A stretch of DNA of 64,000 bases, from positions 62,001 through 126,000 of the forward strand of contig CAPAOV010000007.1 in the NCBI GenBank assembly GCA_948579355.1, given 5' to 3'. The stretch comes from an uncultured Eubacterium sp. (GTDB lineage: Bacteria; Bacillota; Clostridia; Lachnospirales; Lachnospiraceae). The notes under the pieces were generated by a model. The model was not told the origin of the DNA. It did not search any database and saw nothing but the letters and a program-made list of their open reading frames with translations. The translations under genes were made by a program, and so were the position numbers. How positions within the stretch are numbered: the first letter of the stretch is position 1; each line of letters begins with the position of its first letter. Positions 1 to 7,429 of this stretch are shown piece after piece.

Positions 1-588
1 ACGAAATCGCATACCTTTAGCGATATCAGTGGCAAACATCGGTATTCCCTGTCAAATAAAGACGCTTTCCTTTCTTATTATGAGGGGGCTCTCGGTATTA
101 AGACCGGTTTCACAAACAAGGCGGGCTACTGTTTTGTCGGCGCCGCCGGACGCTCGGGAATCACTTTGACAAGCTGCGTGTTAGCTTCCGGCTGGCCGCC
201 AAACAAATCGTATAAATGGGTGGACACAAAATCGCTGATGGATTACGGATTCGGCAACTTTTACCAGACCGAACTTCCCATTCAGGATTTAAGCAAAGCT
301 GTTATTCCGGTTATGGACGGCAGGCAGGAAAGCGTCTCCCTGCGTCCGCTCCCGAAAATCCCCGTCCTCTTAAGCCGCTCCGACCGCCTGACAATTACCT
401 ATGATATTCCGGATACTCTTTACGCTCCCGTCCGCAAGGAAACGGCCATCGGACTTGTTTCTTTCTATATTAATGATACATTGTACCGGAAAGAAAAAGT
501 TTTTCCGCTGGAAAGCATTGAAAAATCTGACTTTTCTGATACAATAGATAAAGTATTTAATATATGGATGGATGTCTTCGGATTTTGA
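1..588 (+). CDS. D-alanyl-D-alanine carboxypeptidase (DacA/DacF type), C-terminal part
   Basis: The reading frame is open from base 1, so the start lies outside the window; about 195 residues are visible. The third active-site motif of serine penicillin-binding proteins, KTG, is present in GIKTGFTNKAGYC (about residues 36-48), as in PBP5-type DD-carboxypeptidases. These enzymes act outside the membrane and remove the terminal D-Ala from peptidoglycan stem peptides. The rest, through the last 100 residues, fits the beta-rich C-terminal domain of PBP5-like proteins. The SxxK and SxN motifs and the signal peptide would be upstream and cannot be checked. It is upstream of glnN on the same strand, but a promoter lies between them. 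Confidence 0.85.
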   Translation, partial: TKSHTFSDISGKHRYSLSNKDAFLSYYEGALGIKTGFTNKAGYCFVGAAGRSGITLTSCVLASGWPPNKSYKWVDTKSLMDYGFGNFYQTELPIQDLSKAVIPVMDGRQESVSLRPLPKIPVLLSRSDRLTITYDIPDTLYAPVRKETAIGLVSFYINDTLYRKEKVFPLESIEKSDFSDTIDKVFNIWMDVFGF

Positions 589-604
589 AAACAAAAAAAA
601 GTAC

Positions 605-633
605 TTTACATTTCAAAATAATTGTGCTATGGT
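605..633 (+). promoter_or_regulatory. Probable sigma-A promoter for glnN
   Basis: TTTACA (605-610) and TATGGT (628-633) are separated by 17 bases. Transcription would start near 640, upstream of the hairpin at 657-694. The match is good but has not been tested. Confidence 0.5.
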
Positions 634-656
634 AGAGCCATGGTTTGACAAGAGCG

Positions 657-694
657 AAGGTGTTCTCATTCATTGGGAACACCTTTCTTTTTTT
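657..694 (+). terminator. Intrinsic terminator hairpin in the glnN leader (possible attenuator)
   Basis: AAGGTGTTC (657-665) pairs perfectly with GAACACCTT (677-685) and is followed by TCTTTTTTT. It lies 69 bp after the carboxypeptidase stop and 41 bp before the glnN start, but downstream of the promoter at 605-633. It may therefore end the upstream transcript, or attenuate glnN, or both. Clostridial glutamine synthetase leaders are often controlled by ANTAR-protein antitermination; I could not identify the paired ANTAR hairpins here. Confidence 0.75.
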
Positions 695-735
695 GGAAGA
701 CAAAATAATCATAAATGGGAAGGAAGGAAATCAAT

Positions 736-2847
736 ATGCAGAAAAATGTAATTGATGATGTTTTTGGAACAAAAGTATTTAATGATGATGTCATGCAGCA
801 ATATCTGCCAAAGAAAACATACGCACAATTAAAGGATACGATTGAGAATGGAGAGGAGCTTGCTCCCGAAGTAGCTAATGTCGTTGCACACGCCATGAAA
901 GAATGGGCCCTGTCCAACGGAGCTACCCACTATACCCACTGGTTCCAGCCAATGACCGGCGTGACGGCAGAAAAACACGATTCTTTTCTGAGTCCGGCTT
1001 CGGATGCACATGCCGTTTTGGAGTTCTCCGGTAAAGAGCTGATTAAAGGGGAACCGGACGCTTCCTCTTTCCCGTCCGGCGGACTGCGCGCCACCTTTGA
1101 GGCTCGGGGATATACGGCTTGGGATTGTACCTCTCCGGCATTTCTCCGCGAAGACGCTATCGGCACCCTGCTCTGTATCCCTACCGCATTCTGTTCGTAT
1201 ACGGGCGAGGCGCTCGACAAGAAAACGCCGCTTCTGCGCTCTATGGAAGCAATCAGCAAACAGGCTGTCCGCATTCTTAAATTGTTCGGAAACGAGGACG
1301 TGTCAAGCGTGCGCTGCTCCGTCGGGCCGGAACAGGAATATTTTCTGATTGACCGCAACATGTTTTTACAGCGTGACGACCTTATTTTCACCGGACGGAC
1401 TCTGTTCGGCTCCATGCCTCCGAAAGGCCAGGAACTGGACGACCACTACTTTGGTACGATTCGCGAAAGACAGGCCGCATTTATGAAAGAGTTGAACGAC
1501 GAATTGTGGAAACTCGGTATTCTCGCCAAGACACAGCACAACGAAGTGGCTCCCGCCCAGCATGAAATGGCGCCAATTTACAGCACTGCAAATATCGCTG
1601 CCGACCACAACCAGCTGGTGATGGAAATTATGAAAAAAGTTGCCCGCCGCCATAATTTTGAGTGTCTGCTCCACGAAAAACCATTTGCCGGCGTCAATGG
1701 CTCTGGTAAGCATGACAACTGGTCTTTAGTGACAAATACCGGTATGAATCTTCTCAGTCCGGGTAAAGCTCCATATGACAACAAACAGTTTCTTTTGTTC
1801 CTCGCTGCCGTCATAGCGGCAGTAGATAGCCATGCCGCTCTCTTGCGCTTGTCTGCTTCCAATCCGGGTAACGACCACCGTCTTGGCGCCAATGAAGCTC
1901 CTCCGGCTATTATTTCCATCTTTCTCGGAGAACAGCTTGAGGACATTGTCGAGCAGATTTTGAAAGACGGTACCGCCACCCACAGCAACAAAGGGGAACG
2001 CATGGACATCGGCGTGCACACAATACCGCCAATCAAGAAAGACGTTACTGACCGTAACCGTACATCGCCATTCGCCTTTACCGGTAATAAATTTGAATTC
2101 CGTATGGTCGCCTCTTCCATGTCCATATCCGGCGCCAATACGGTACTAAACGCTACCGTTGCCGATATTTTACAGTCCATGGCTGACCGTTTGGAAGCGG
2201 CCTCTGACTTTGACAAGACTGTTGACGAAATTATCTATGAGACATTGAGCACTCACCGCAAAGTTATTTTCAATGGCGACGGATACTCCGACGAGTGGAT
2301 TGCCGAGGCTGAACGGCGCGGACTTCCGAATGTGAGAACGATGGTTGACGCTACTGCTTCCCTGCTCTATCCGCAGACTATCGAGATGTTTGAAAGACAG
2401 CACGTATACACAAAAACAGAGCTCGAATCCCGTGCGGAAATTAACTATGAGGCATATTCAAAAGCAATTAACATAGAAGCTAAGACAATGCTTGAGATGG
2501 CTTCCAAGCAATACATTCCGGCTATTATCCGCTATGTGACCAGTCTCGCCAACTCGATTAACAGCATTGCAACAGCCTGCCCTGCAGCCGATACATCTGT
2601 ACAGACCAATCTGTTGAAGAAGTGCTCTTCTCTTTTGGCAAGCGCACAGGAAGCTCTGGAGGCTCTTAAAAAGGCGGATAAAGAGGCCAATACAATGGAA
2701 GAGGGAAAAGTACAGGCCGAATTTTTCCGCGATACGGTATTTACGGCGATGGCAAATCTGCGCGCTCCGATTGATGAACTGGAAATGCTGGTTGATAAAG
2801 AATATTGGCCGGTTCCATCTTATGGCGACATGCTCTTTGAGGTGTAA
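736..2847 (+). CDS. glnN: Glutamine synthetase type III
   Basis: Makes glutamine from glutamate, ammonia and ATP in the cytoplasm. The 703 residues match the long (about 700 aa) GSIII family rather than GSI. Visible family motifs are the N-terminal SSFPSGGLRATFEARGYTAW stretch (about residues 115-134), GPEQEYFLID, EVAPAQHEMAP, GSGKHDNWS and RTSPFAFTGNKFEFRM. The start at 736 is preferred over the in-frame ATG at 715 because a GGAAGG ribosome site sits 7-8 bases before it. The terminator-like leader suggests nitrogen-responsive attenuation. The MocR gene follows after 39 bp with no terminator between, so the two are probably cotranscribed. Confidence 0.95.
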   Translation: MQKNVIDDVFGTKVFNDDVMQQYLPKKTYAQLKDTIENGEELAPEVANVVAHAMKEWALSNGATHYTHWFQPMTGVTAEKHDSFLSPASDAHAVLEFSGKELIKGEPDASSFPSGGLRATFEARGYTAWDCTSPAFLREDAIGTLLCIPTAFCSYTGEALDKKTPLLRSMEAISKQAVRILKLFGNEDVSSVRCSVGPEQEYFLIDRNMFLQRDDLIFTGRTLFGSMPPKGQELDDHYFGTIRERQAAFMKELNDELWKLGILAKTQHNEVAPAQHEMAPIYSTANIAADHNQLVMEIMKKVARRHNFECLLHEKPFAGVNGSGKHDNWSLVTNTGMNLLSPGKAPYDNKQFLLFLAAVIAAVDSHAALLRLSASNPGNDHRLGANEAPPAIISIFLGEQLEDIVEQILKDGTATHSNKGERMDIGVHTIPPIKKDVTDRNRTSPFAFTGNKFEFRMVASSMSISGANTVLNATVADILQSMADRLEAASDFDKTVDEIIYETLSTHRKVIFNGDGYSDEWIAEAERRGLPNVRTMVDATASLLYPQTIEMFERQHVYTKTELESRAEINYEAYSKAINIEAKTMLEMASKQYIPAIIRYVTSLANSINSIATACPAADTSVQTNLLKKCSSLLASAQEALEALKKADKEANTMEEGKVQAEFFRDTVFTAMANLRAPIDELEMLVDKEYWPVPSYGDMLFEV

Positions 2848-2886
2848 CCTGACGGCGCCATTCGGATTAAAAATAAGGAGAATTTC

Positions 2887-4287
2887 ATGATTACCATTTC
2901 CATTGAAAACAATTCTCAGCAACCGATATATATACAGATTTATGAGTACATCAAAAGAGAAATTTTGAGCGGTCAGTTACAGGCGCCTGCCAAATTGCCC
3001 TCTACCCGCAGTCTCGCCGCGCATCTTGAAGTCAGCCGGACTACGGTAGAGACCGCTTATGAACAACTGGTGGCAGAAGGATATGTTGAGGCGAAAGAAA
3101 AGCGCGGCTATTTCGTCATTCCGGTTACCCATCTGCAGCAGTTCCATTCAAATACAACTTCTATCGTTACCGTGCCTGCTCCTCCCATACCGGAGCAGGC
3201 ACGGCTCTTTGATTTTAATCCGGATATGATTGACGCCGAGCACTTTCCCTATTCCATATGGAAATCGCTTGGCAAAAATCAAATCGACTCTGCCGATAAT
3301 TTTATTGCCGGAGAACATTTCGGCGACTATCGTCTGCGTCAGGCAATCGCCGGCTATCTCCGCGGCTCCCGCGGCGTACAATGCTCTCCGGAATATGTCG
3401 TTGTCGGCGCAGGACTTGACCATCTTCTGCAAATGCTCTGCCTCGTCTTTGAGCGTCGCACGGCGGTGGCAATGGAAGACCCCGGTTACCAGAGCGCCCG
3501 TCAGGTTCTCCTCGCGAACGGTTATGACGTCATTGACATCCCTCTGCGTAATTCTTCTTTTGATACGCAGGCGCTGGCACGCTCTGACGCCGATATCTGT
3601 TATGTCACGCCGAGCCACCAGTTCCCTTTGGGATGCGTCATGCCCGTTTCCCGCCGTCAGGAACTCCTGCGCTGGGCAGATGAAAAGGCGGGGCGCTACA
3701 TTATCGAAGACGACCACGACAGCGAGTTTCGTTACAAAGGCAGACCGATTCCCTCCCTGCACAGTTTAGATACAAAAAATAAAGTAATCTATATCGGAAC
3801 GTTTTCCAAAGCCGTCTCGCCAGCCATCCGCACCGGCTATATGGTTCTGCCGGAAACACTGTTTTCCCAATACAAAAATTTGTGCGGCGGCTTTTCGTGT
3901 CCGGTTCCCCGCTTCATTCAGTCGCTGCTCACGGATTTTATAGACGGAGGATATTTTGAAAAACATCTGAACCGCATGCGCAAAATATATAAGGGAAAAC
4001 ATGATTTCATGCTGCAAAAAATAAAACAATATTTTCCAGAAGAGCGGGCGGAAATCTCCGGCGACCACGCCGGACTTTACATTATCTTCCATTATAAGGG
4101 AGCATTGAGCGAACAGGAAATCGAGATACGCGCAAAAAAAGCCGGCATATCACTGCACCCTCTGCGCAACTACTATGCCAGTCTTCCTGTTGATTATAAA
4201 CCCGCCTATTTACTTGGTTTTGCCAATCTCAATACCGATATGATTGCTCAAGGTATCCGCCGTCTATCTGAGCAAGTGTTTGTCTAG
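2887..4287 (+). CDS. MocR/GntR-family regulator with aminotransferase domain
   Basis: 466 residues. An N-terminal GntR winged helix (about 10-75, LPSTRSLAAHLEVSRTTVE) is fused to a fold-type I aminotransferase domain. The PLP-binding lysine is Lys308 in GTFSKAVSPAIRTGY, and the conserved IEDDHDSEF segment precedes it. MocR proteins usually act as PLP- or amino-acid-responsive transcription factors (PdxR, GabR) rather than free aminotransferases. The RBS AAGGAG is 5-6 bases from ATG. Its place directly after glnN suggests a role in nitrogen or amino-acid control, which is inference. The last 59 bp overlap the 3' end of ribF on the other strand. Confidence 0.88.
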   Translation: MITISIENNSQQPIYIQIYEYIKREILSGQLQAPAKLPSTRSLAAHLEVSRTTVETAYEQLVAEGYVEAKEKRGYFVIPVTHLQQFHSNTTSIVTVPAPPIPEQARLFDFNPDMIDAEHFPYSIWKSLGKNQIDSADNFIAGEHFGDYRLRQAIAGYLRGSRGVQCSPEYVVVGAGLDHLLQMLCLVFERRTAVAMEDPGYQSARQVLLANGYDVIDIPLRNSSFDTQALARSDADICYVTPSHQFPLGCVMPVSRRQELLRWADEKAGRYIIEDDHDSEFRYKGRPIPSLHSLDTKNKVIYIGTFSKAVSPAIRTGYMVLPETLFSQYKNLCGGFSCPVPRFIQSLLTDFIDGGYFEKHLNRMRKIYKGKHDFMLQKIKQYFPEERAEISGDHAGLYIIFHYKGALSEQEIEIRAKKAGISLHPLRNYYASLPVDYKPAYLLGFANLNTDMIAQGIRRLSEQVFV

Positions 4288-5146
4288 CTTGTATGGCATC
4301 TTCTGCAATTTGGGTTTTTAGTTCTTCCATGGAAGCAAATTTTTGCTCCGGCCGCTGAAAATCAATTAAGTAGACGGTGATTGTTTTCCCATACAGATTG
4401 CCCTCGTAATCAAACAGCCACACTTCTAAGCCAACCGGCTCTTCCATTCCGATTGTAGGCTTTTTCCCCAGATTGCCTACGCCCGCAAATTGTCTGCCAT
4501 CCGCTTCTGCCAACACGGCATACACACCGTAAGGGGGCAGTTCTTTTGAAGAATCCGGATATAGATTCGCTGTCGGCGTATGCAGTACGCTGCTCCCTAG
4601 CTGTCTCCCTCTTTGTACTTCACCTGCTATCTGATACGGAGTTCCCAACAACGCATTGGCTTCCCGCATACGCCCCTGTCTGACAAGCGTACGGATACGT
4701 GTACTGCTTATAATATCGCCGTCGGCAACCATCTTCTCCTTTACGATTGTCTCAAACCCATATTCCTTTCCCATCTTCTGCAGCAGGCGGATATCTCCGC
4801 GGCGCTGATAGCCAAAGCGGAAATCGTCTCCGACAATAATCTTTTTCGCATCACAGCGGGCCAACAGTATCTTTTTAACAAATTCCTCTGGCGGCTGCTC
4901 TTTAAATTGACGATTAAACGGAATAACAAGGAATACGTCAACACCTAATTTAGCCGCCAGTTGTATCTTTTCCTCTTCCCCGTAAAGTACGCCCCGTTCC
5001 GCGGCAAAGGTAAACATGACAATCGTACGTCCGCTTTTCTTTGCCTCTTCTAAAAGGAGACGGTGCCCTCTGTGGATACCGTCAAACTTTCCGATACATA
5101 CTGCCGTGTTATTCAATTGGAAATCTAAATCCCGTATTATTTGCAT
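4229..5146 (-). CDS. ribF: Bifunctional riboflavin kinase / FAD synthetase
   Basis: 305 residues, the usual length for RibF. It phosphorylates riboflavin to FMN and adenylylates FMN to FAD. The N-terminal nucleotidyltransferase domain shows GKFDGIHRGHRLLL (about 18-31) and an SSTRIR motif near 148. The C-terminal flavokinase domain begins near 180 with the GEVQRGRQLG and TPTANLYP motifs. It is the last gene of the rimP-to-ribF operon, 15 bp after truB. Its 3' end runs 59 bp into the convergent MocR gene and no terminator is visible. Confidence 0.95.
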   Translation of the reverse strand: MQIIRDLDFQLNNTAVCIGKFDGIHRGHRLLLEEAKKSGRTIVMFTFAAERGVLYGEEEKIQLAAKLGVDVFLVIPFNRQFKEQPPEEFVKKILLARCDAKKIIVGDDFRFGYQRRGDIRLLQKMGKEYGFETIVKEKMVADGDIISSTRIRTLVRQGRMREANALLGTPYQIAGEVQRGRQLGSSVLHTPTANLYPDSSKELPPYGVYAVLAEADGRQFAGVGNLGKKPTIGMEEPVGLEVWLFDYEGNLYGKTITVYLIDFQRPEQKFASMEELKTQIAEDAIQARQTLAQIDGGYLEQSYRY

Positions 5147-5161
5147 TGTTCTCTTTTCCCT

Positions 5162-6064
5162 CTACTCATGAAACATCTTTACAATATAGTATCTGTTTTC
5201 CTGTGAATCAAAACGGTAAATGGCATAAAACTGTCCGTCAGCCCCATACATCCGTATGTGCTCATCGGGAAGCGGATTCTCTAACGTACACAGCGAGGCT
5301 TTAAGCCGATTGCCATTGCGCAAATATTTCATTGCTTCCTCACCAACTTCGCCACTCCGGTAATTGTCAAATATGCCATCAATCGGTATTAGAATTTCCT
5401 CTTCTCTCTTCTCTGCGATTACCGTTTGTATTTCGTCTAACGTCTTTGCCTGCTCGATTGTAAAAGGGCCGACCTGTGTGCGGACAAGGCTCTTCATCGC
5501 CGCTCCGCAGCCCAGTTTTTCTCCGATGTCCTGACAAAGCGTGCGTATGTAAGTACCTTTGGAACATCTGACTTCAATTGTAAACTCCTGTCTGTCAAGC
5601 GCTGTCTCCCGAAGCTGCAGATTATGAATTATAACGGTTCGCGGCGCCCTCTGCACTTCCTTTCCCTGACGGGCCAGTTCATACAAGCGCTTTCCCTGTA
5701 CTTTGACGGCGGAATACATCGGCGGTATCTGTTGTATCTCACCGTGGAACTGCTCCAATGTCCGGCAGAGTTCTTCCTCGGTTACGGTAACTTCTTTCTG
5801 TGACAGGATGTTTCCCGTCATGTCGAGCGTATCCGTAGTTACCCCGAGCCTGACCTGTGCGACGTAAGTCTTTTCCATATCAGTCAGCAGCGCGCACACT
5901 TTTGTCGCCTTGCCGACACATACGGGAAGCACTCCCACCGCGTCCGGGTCGAGCGTTCCCGTATGTCCGATTTTTTTCCTATTTAGAATTCCCCTCATTT
6001 TCGCCACTACGTCATGCGAGGTGAATCCCTTTTCTTTTTCAACAATTATTATCCCATTCATCAT
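5162..6064 (-). CDS. truB: tRNA pseudouridine-55 synthase
   Basis: Isomerises U55 in the T-loop of tRNAs. 300 residues. The N-terminal segment GIIIVEKEKGFTSHDVV is typical of TruB. The catalytic aspartate lies in GHTGTLDPDAVGVLP (about 34-48), and the SKGTYIRTLCQDIG motif is near 190. A small PUA-like C-terminal part follows. The start codon overlaps the nrnA stop as ATGA; a second ATG immediately follows the first and either could be used. Its place between nrnA and ribF is the normal Firmicutes order. Confidence 0.96.
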   Translation of the reverse strand: MMNGIIIVEKEKGFTSHDVVAKMRGILNRKKIGHTGTLDPDAVGVLPVCVGKATKVCALLTDMEKTYVAQVRLGVTTDTLDMTGNILSQKEVTVTEEELCRTLEQFHGEIQQIPPMYSAVKVQGKRLYELARQGKEVQRAPRTVIIHNLQLRETALDRQEFTIEVRCSKGTYIRTLCQDIGEKLGCGAAMKSLVRTQVGPFTIEQAKTLDEIQTVIAEKREEEILIPIDGIFDNYRSGEVGEEAMKYLRNGNRLKASLCTLENPLPDEHIRMYGADGQFYAIYRFDSQENRYYIVKMFHE

Positions 6065-7020
6065 TTCTTTCCCTGCCGTACCGATTCTTCCATCTGTTTT
6101 TCGATATGCTCCGTGAGGTTATTAATGACGTCATAAGCAGAGCCTTTGATAGAACAGCCTGCCGCACGAACATGACCGCCGCCGCCAAAATAGGAGGCGA
6201 TGGCGCTTACGTCGACAATCTCATTCGAGCGCATGCTTACTTTATATTCTTCCAATTCTCTCTCGTCTAACAAAATGGCTACTTCAATTCCCTCCGTCGT
6301 ACGCATCTGGTCGATGACGCCATCCAAATCCGATGGTTTCGCCTCATATAAATCCATCACGCTCTTACGAACAACAGAAAACAGGCAGCGTCCGTTCAAA
6401 ATGCGAACGCTTTCCAGCAGGCAGCGTCCCATAATCTGCAATTGCTTATACGTTTTCAAATAGAAACTTCCATCAATTATCTTCCCAAAAGGAATGCCTT
6501 TTTCCATCAGCATGCCGGCAATCTGCATCGTTGTCTTCGTAGTATTCGAATGCTTGAATACGCCGGTATCGTGAATGATTCCGGTATATAGGGCACATGC
6601 CACATCATAGGTGATTTTCTCTTCCTCCATCAAGCGGCATAATATCTCACACGTAGAGCTTGCCTCTGTCACGTAATTGACATCCCCGAACTTTGCATTT
6701 GTAATGTGATGGTCGATATTGGCAACGCAGCCCGCCTGTCTCATCACGTCGCAGGCTTCGCCCAACCGCTCTTCATCACCACAATCCAGCGCGACAAACA
6801 AATCATAGGATTCTTTTCTTACAAAGGCATTGTCGTCTCTCAGGTAAGAAAAAGCTTCCGGAAATTCTTCCAGATAAACACAAACAGTTTTCTCTGGAAA
6901 ATTTGTCTTTATGTATCCATACAGTCCCATACATGAGCCGATACAATCACCGTCCGGACGCACGTGTCCCCCAATAGCAATCGTATCCGCCCGTTTTACT
7001 GCTTCCATCAAACCATTCAT
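6061..7020 (-). CDS. nrnA: DHH phosphoesterase, oligoribonuclease / pAp phosphatase (NrnA type)
   Basis: Degrades nanoRNAs of 2-5 nt and dephosphorylates 3'-phosphoadenosine 5'-phosphate in NrnA homologues. 319 residues. Metal-binding motifs seen are GGHVRPDGD (about 18-26), ALDCGD, the DHH signature NIDHH near 101-105, and the DHHA1 glycine-rich motif GGGGHVRAAG near 283. It is joined to truB and rbfA by ATGA overlaps, so translation is probably coupled. Confidence 0.92.
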   Translation of the reverse strand: MNGLMEAVKRADTIAIGGHVRPDGDCIGSCMGLYGYIKTNFPEKTVCVYLEEFPEAFSYLRDDNAFVRKESYDLFVALDCGDEERLGEACDVMRQAGCVANIDHHITNAKFGDVNYVTEASSTCEILCRLMEEEKITYDVACALYTGIIHDTGVFKHSNTTKTTMQIAGMLMEKGIPFGKIIDGSFYLKTYKQLQIMGRCLLESVRILNGRCLFSVVRKSVMDLYEAKPSDLDGVIDQMRTTEGIEVAILLDERELEEYKVSMRSNEIVDVSAIASYFGGGGHVRAAGCSIKGSAYDVINNLTEHIEKQMEESVRQGKK

Positions 7021-7406
7021 TCGTCTGCTCCTCCATCTTCATTTTCTCCGGTGGAACGATGAGTAAGTTCATCGATTCTCTTTGACATTTTTGCTGCATA
7101 CTCAATCGATTTATCTAAAATGAATGTTAATTCCGGTGTATTGCGCAGATTCATACGTCTTGCCAGTTGTACGCGCGCGTAGGAGGCGCTCTTTTTCAGG
7201 CCTTCCATTGTCTTTTCCTTTTCTTCATCATCGCCTAAAACACTGACATAAATCTTGGCAAACTTTAAATCCGGGGTCACTTCTACTGACATTACCGATG
7301 TCAGCGGATGAATGCGGGGGTCTTTCAAATCATCACGGATAATCTGACTCATCTCCCGCTGCACTTCACTATTGACACGAACATTTTTAACGCTGTTTTT
7401 CTTCAT
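7017..7406 (-). CDS. rbfA: Ribosome-binding factor A
   Basis: Small KH-fold factor for 30S maturation and 16S 5'-end processing. 129 residues from the chosen start MKKNSVKNVRVN. The family segment RVNSEVQREMSQIIRDDLKD and the SVMSVEVTPDLKFAKIYVSV strand are present. An in-frame ATG 12 bases upstream (7418) is possible, but GAGGA lies 5 bases before 7406. The gene starts 23 bp after infB and overlaps nrnA by ATGA. Confidence 0.93.
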   Translation of the reverse strand: MKKNSVKNVRVNSEVQREMSQIIRDDLKDPRIHPLTSVMSVEVTPDLKFAKIYVSVLGDDEEKEKTMEGLKKSASYARVQLARRMNLRNTPELTFILDKSIEYAAKMSKRIDELTHRSTGENEDGGADE

Positions 7407-7429
7407 TCTAATCCTCATTTCCAAAATCT

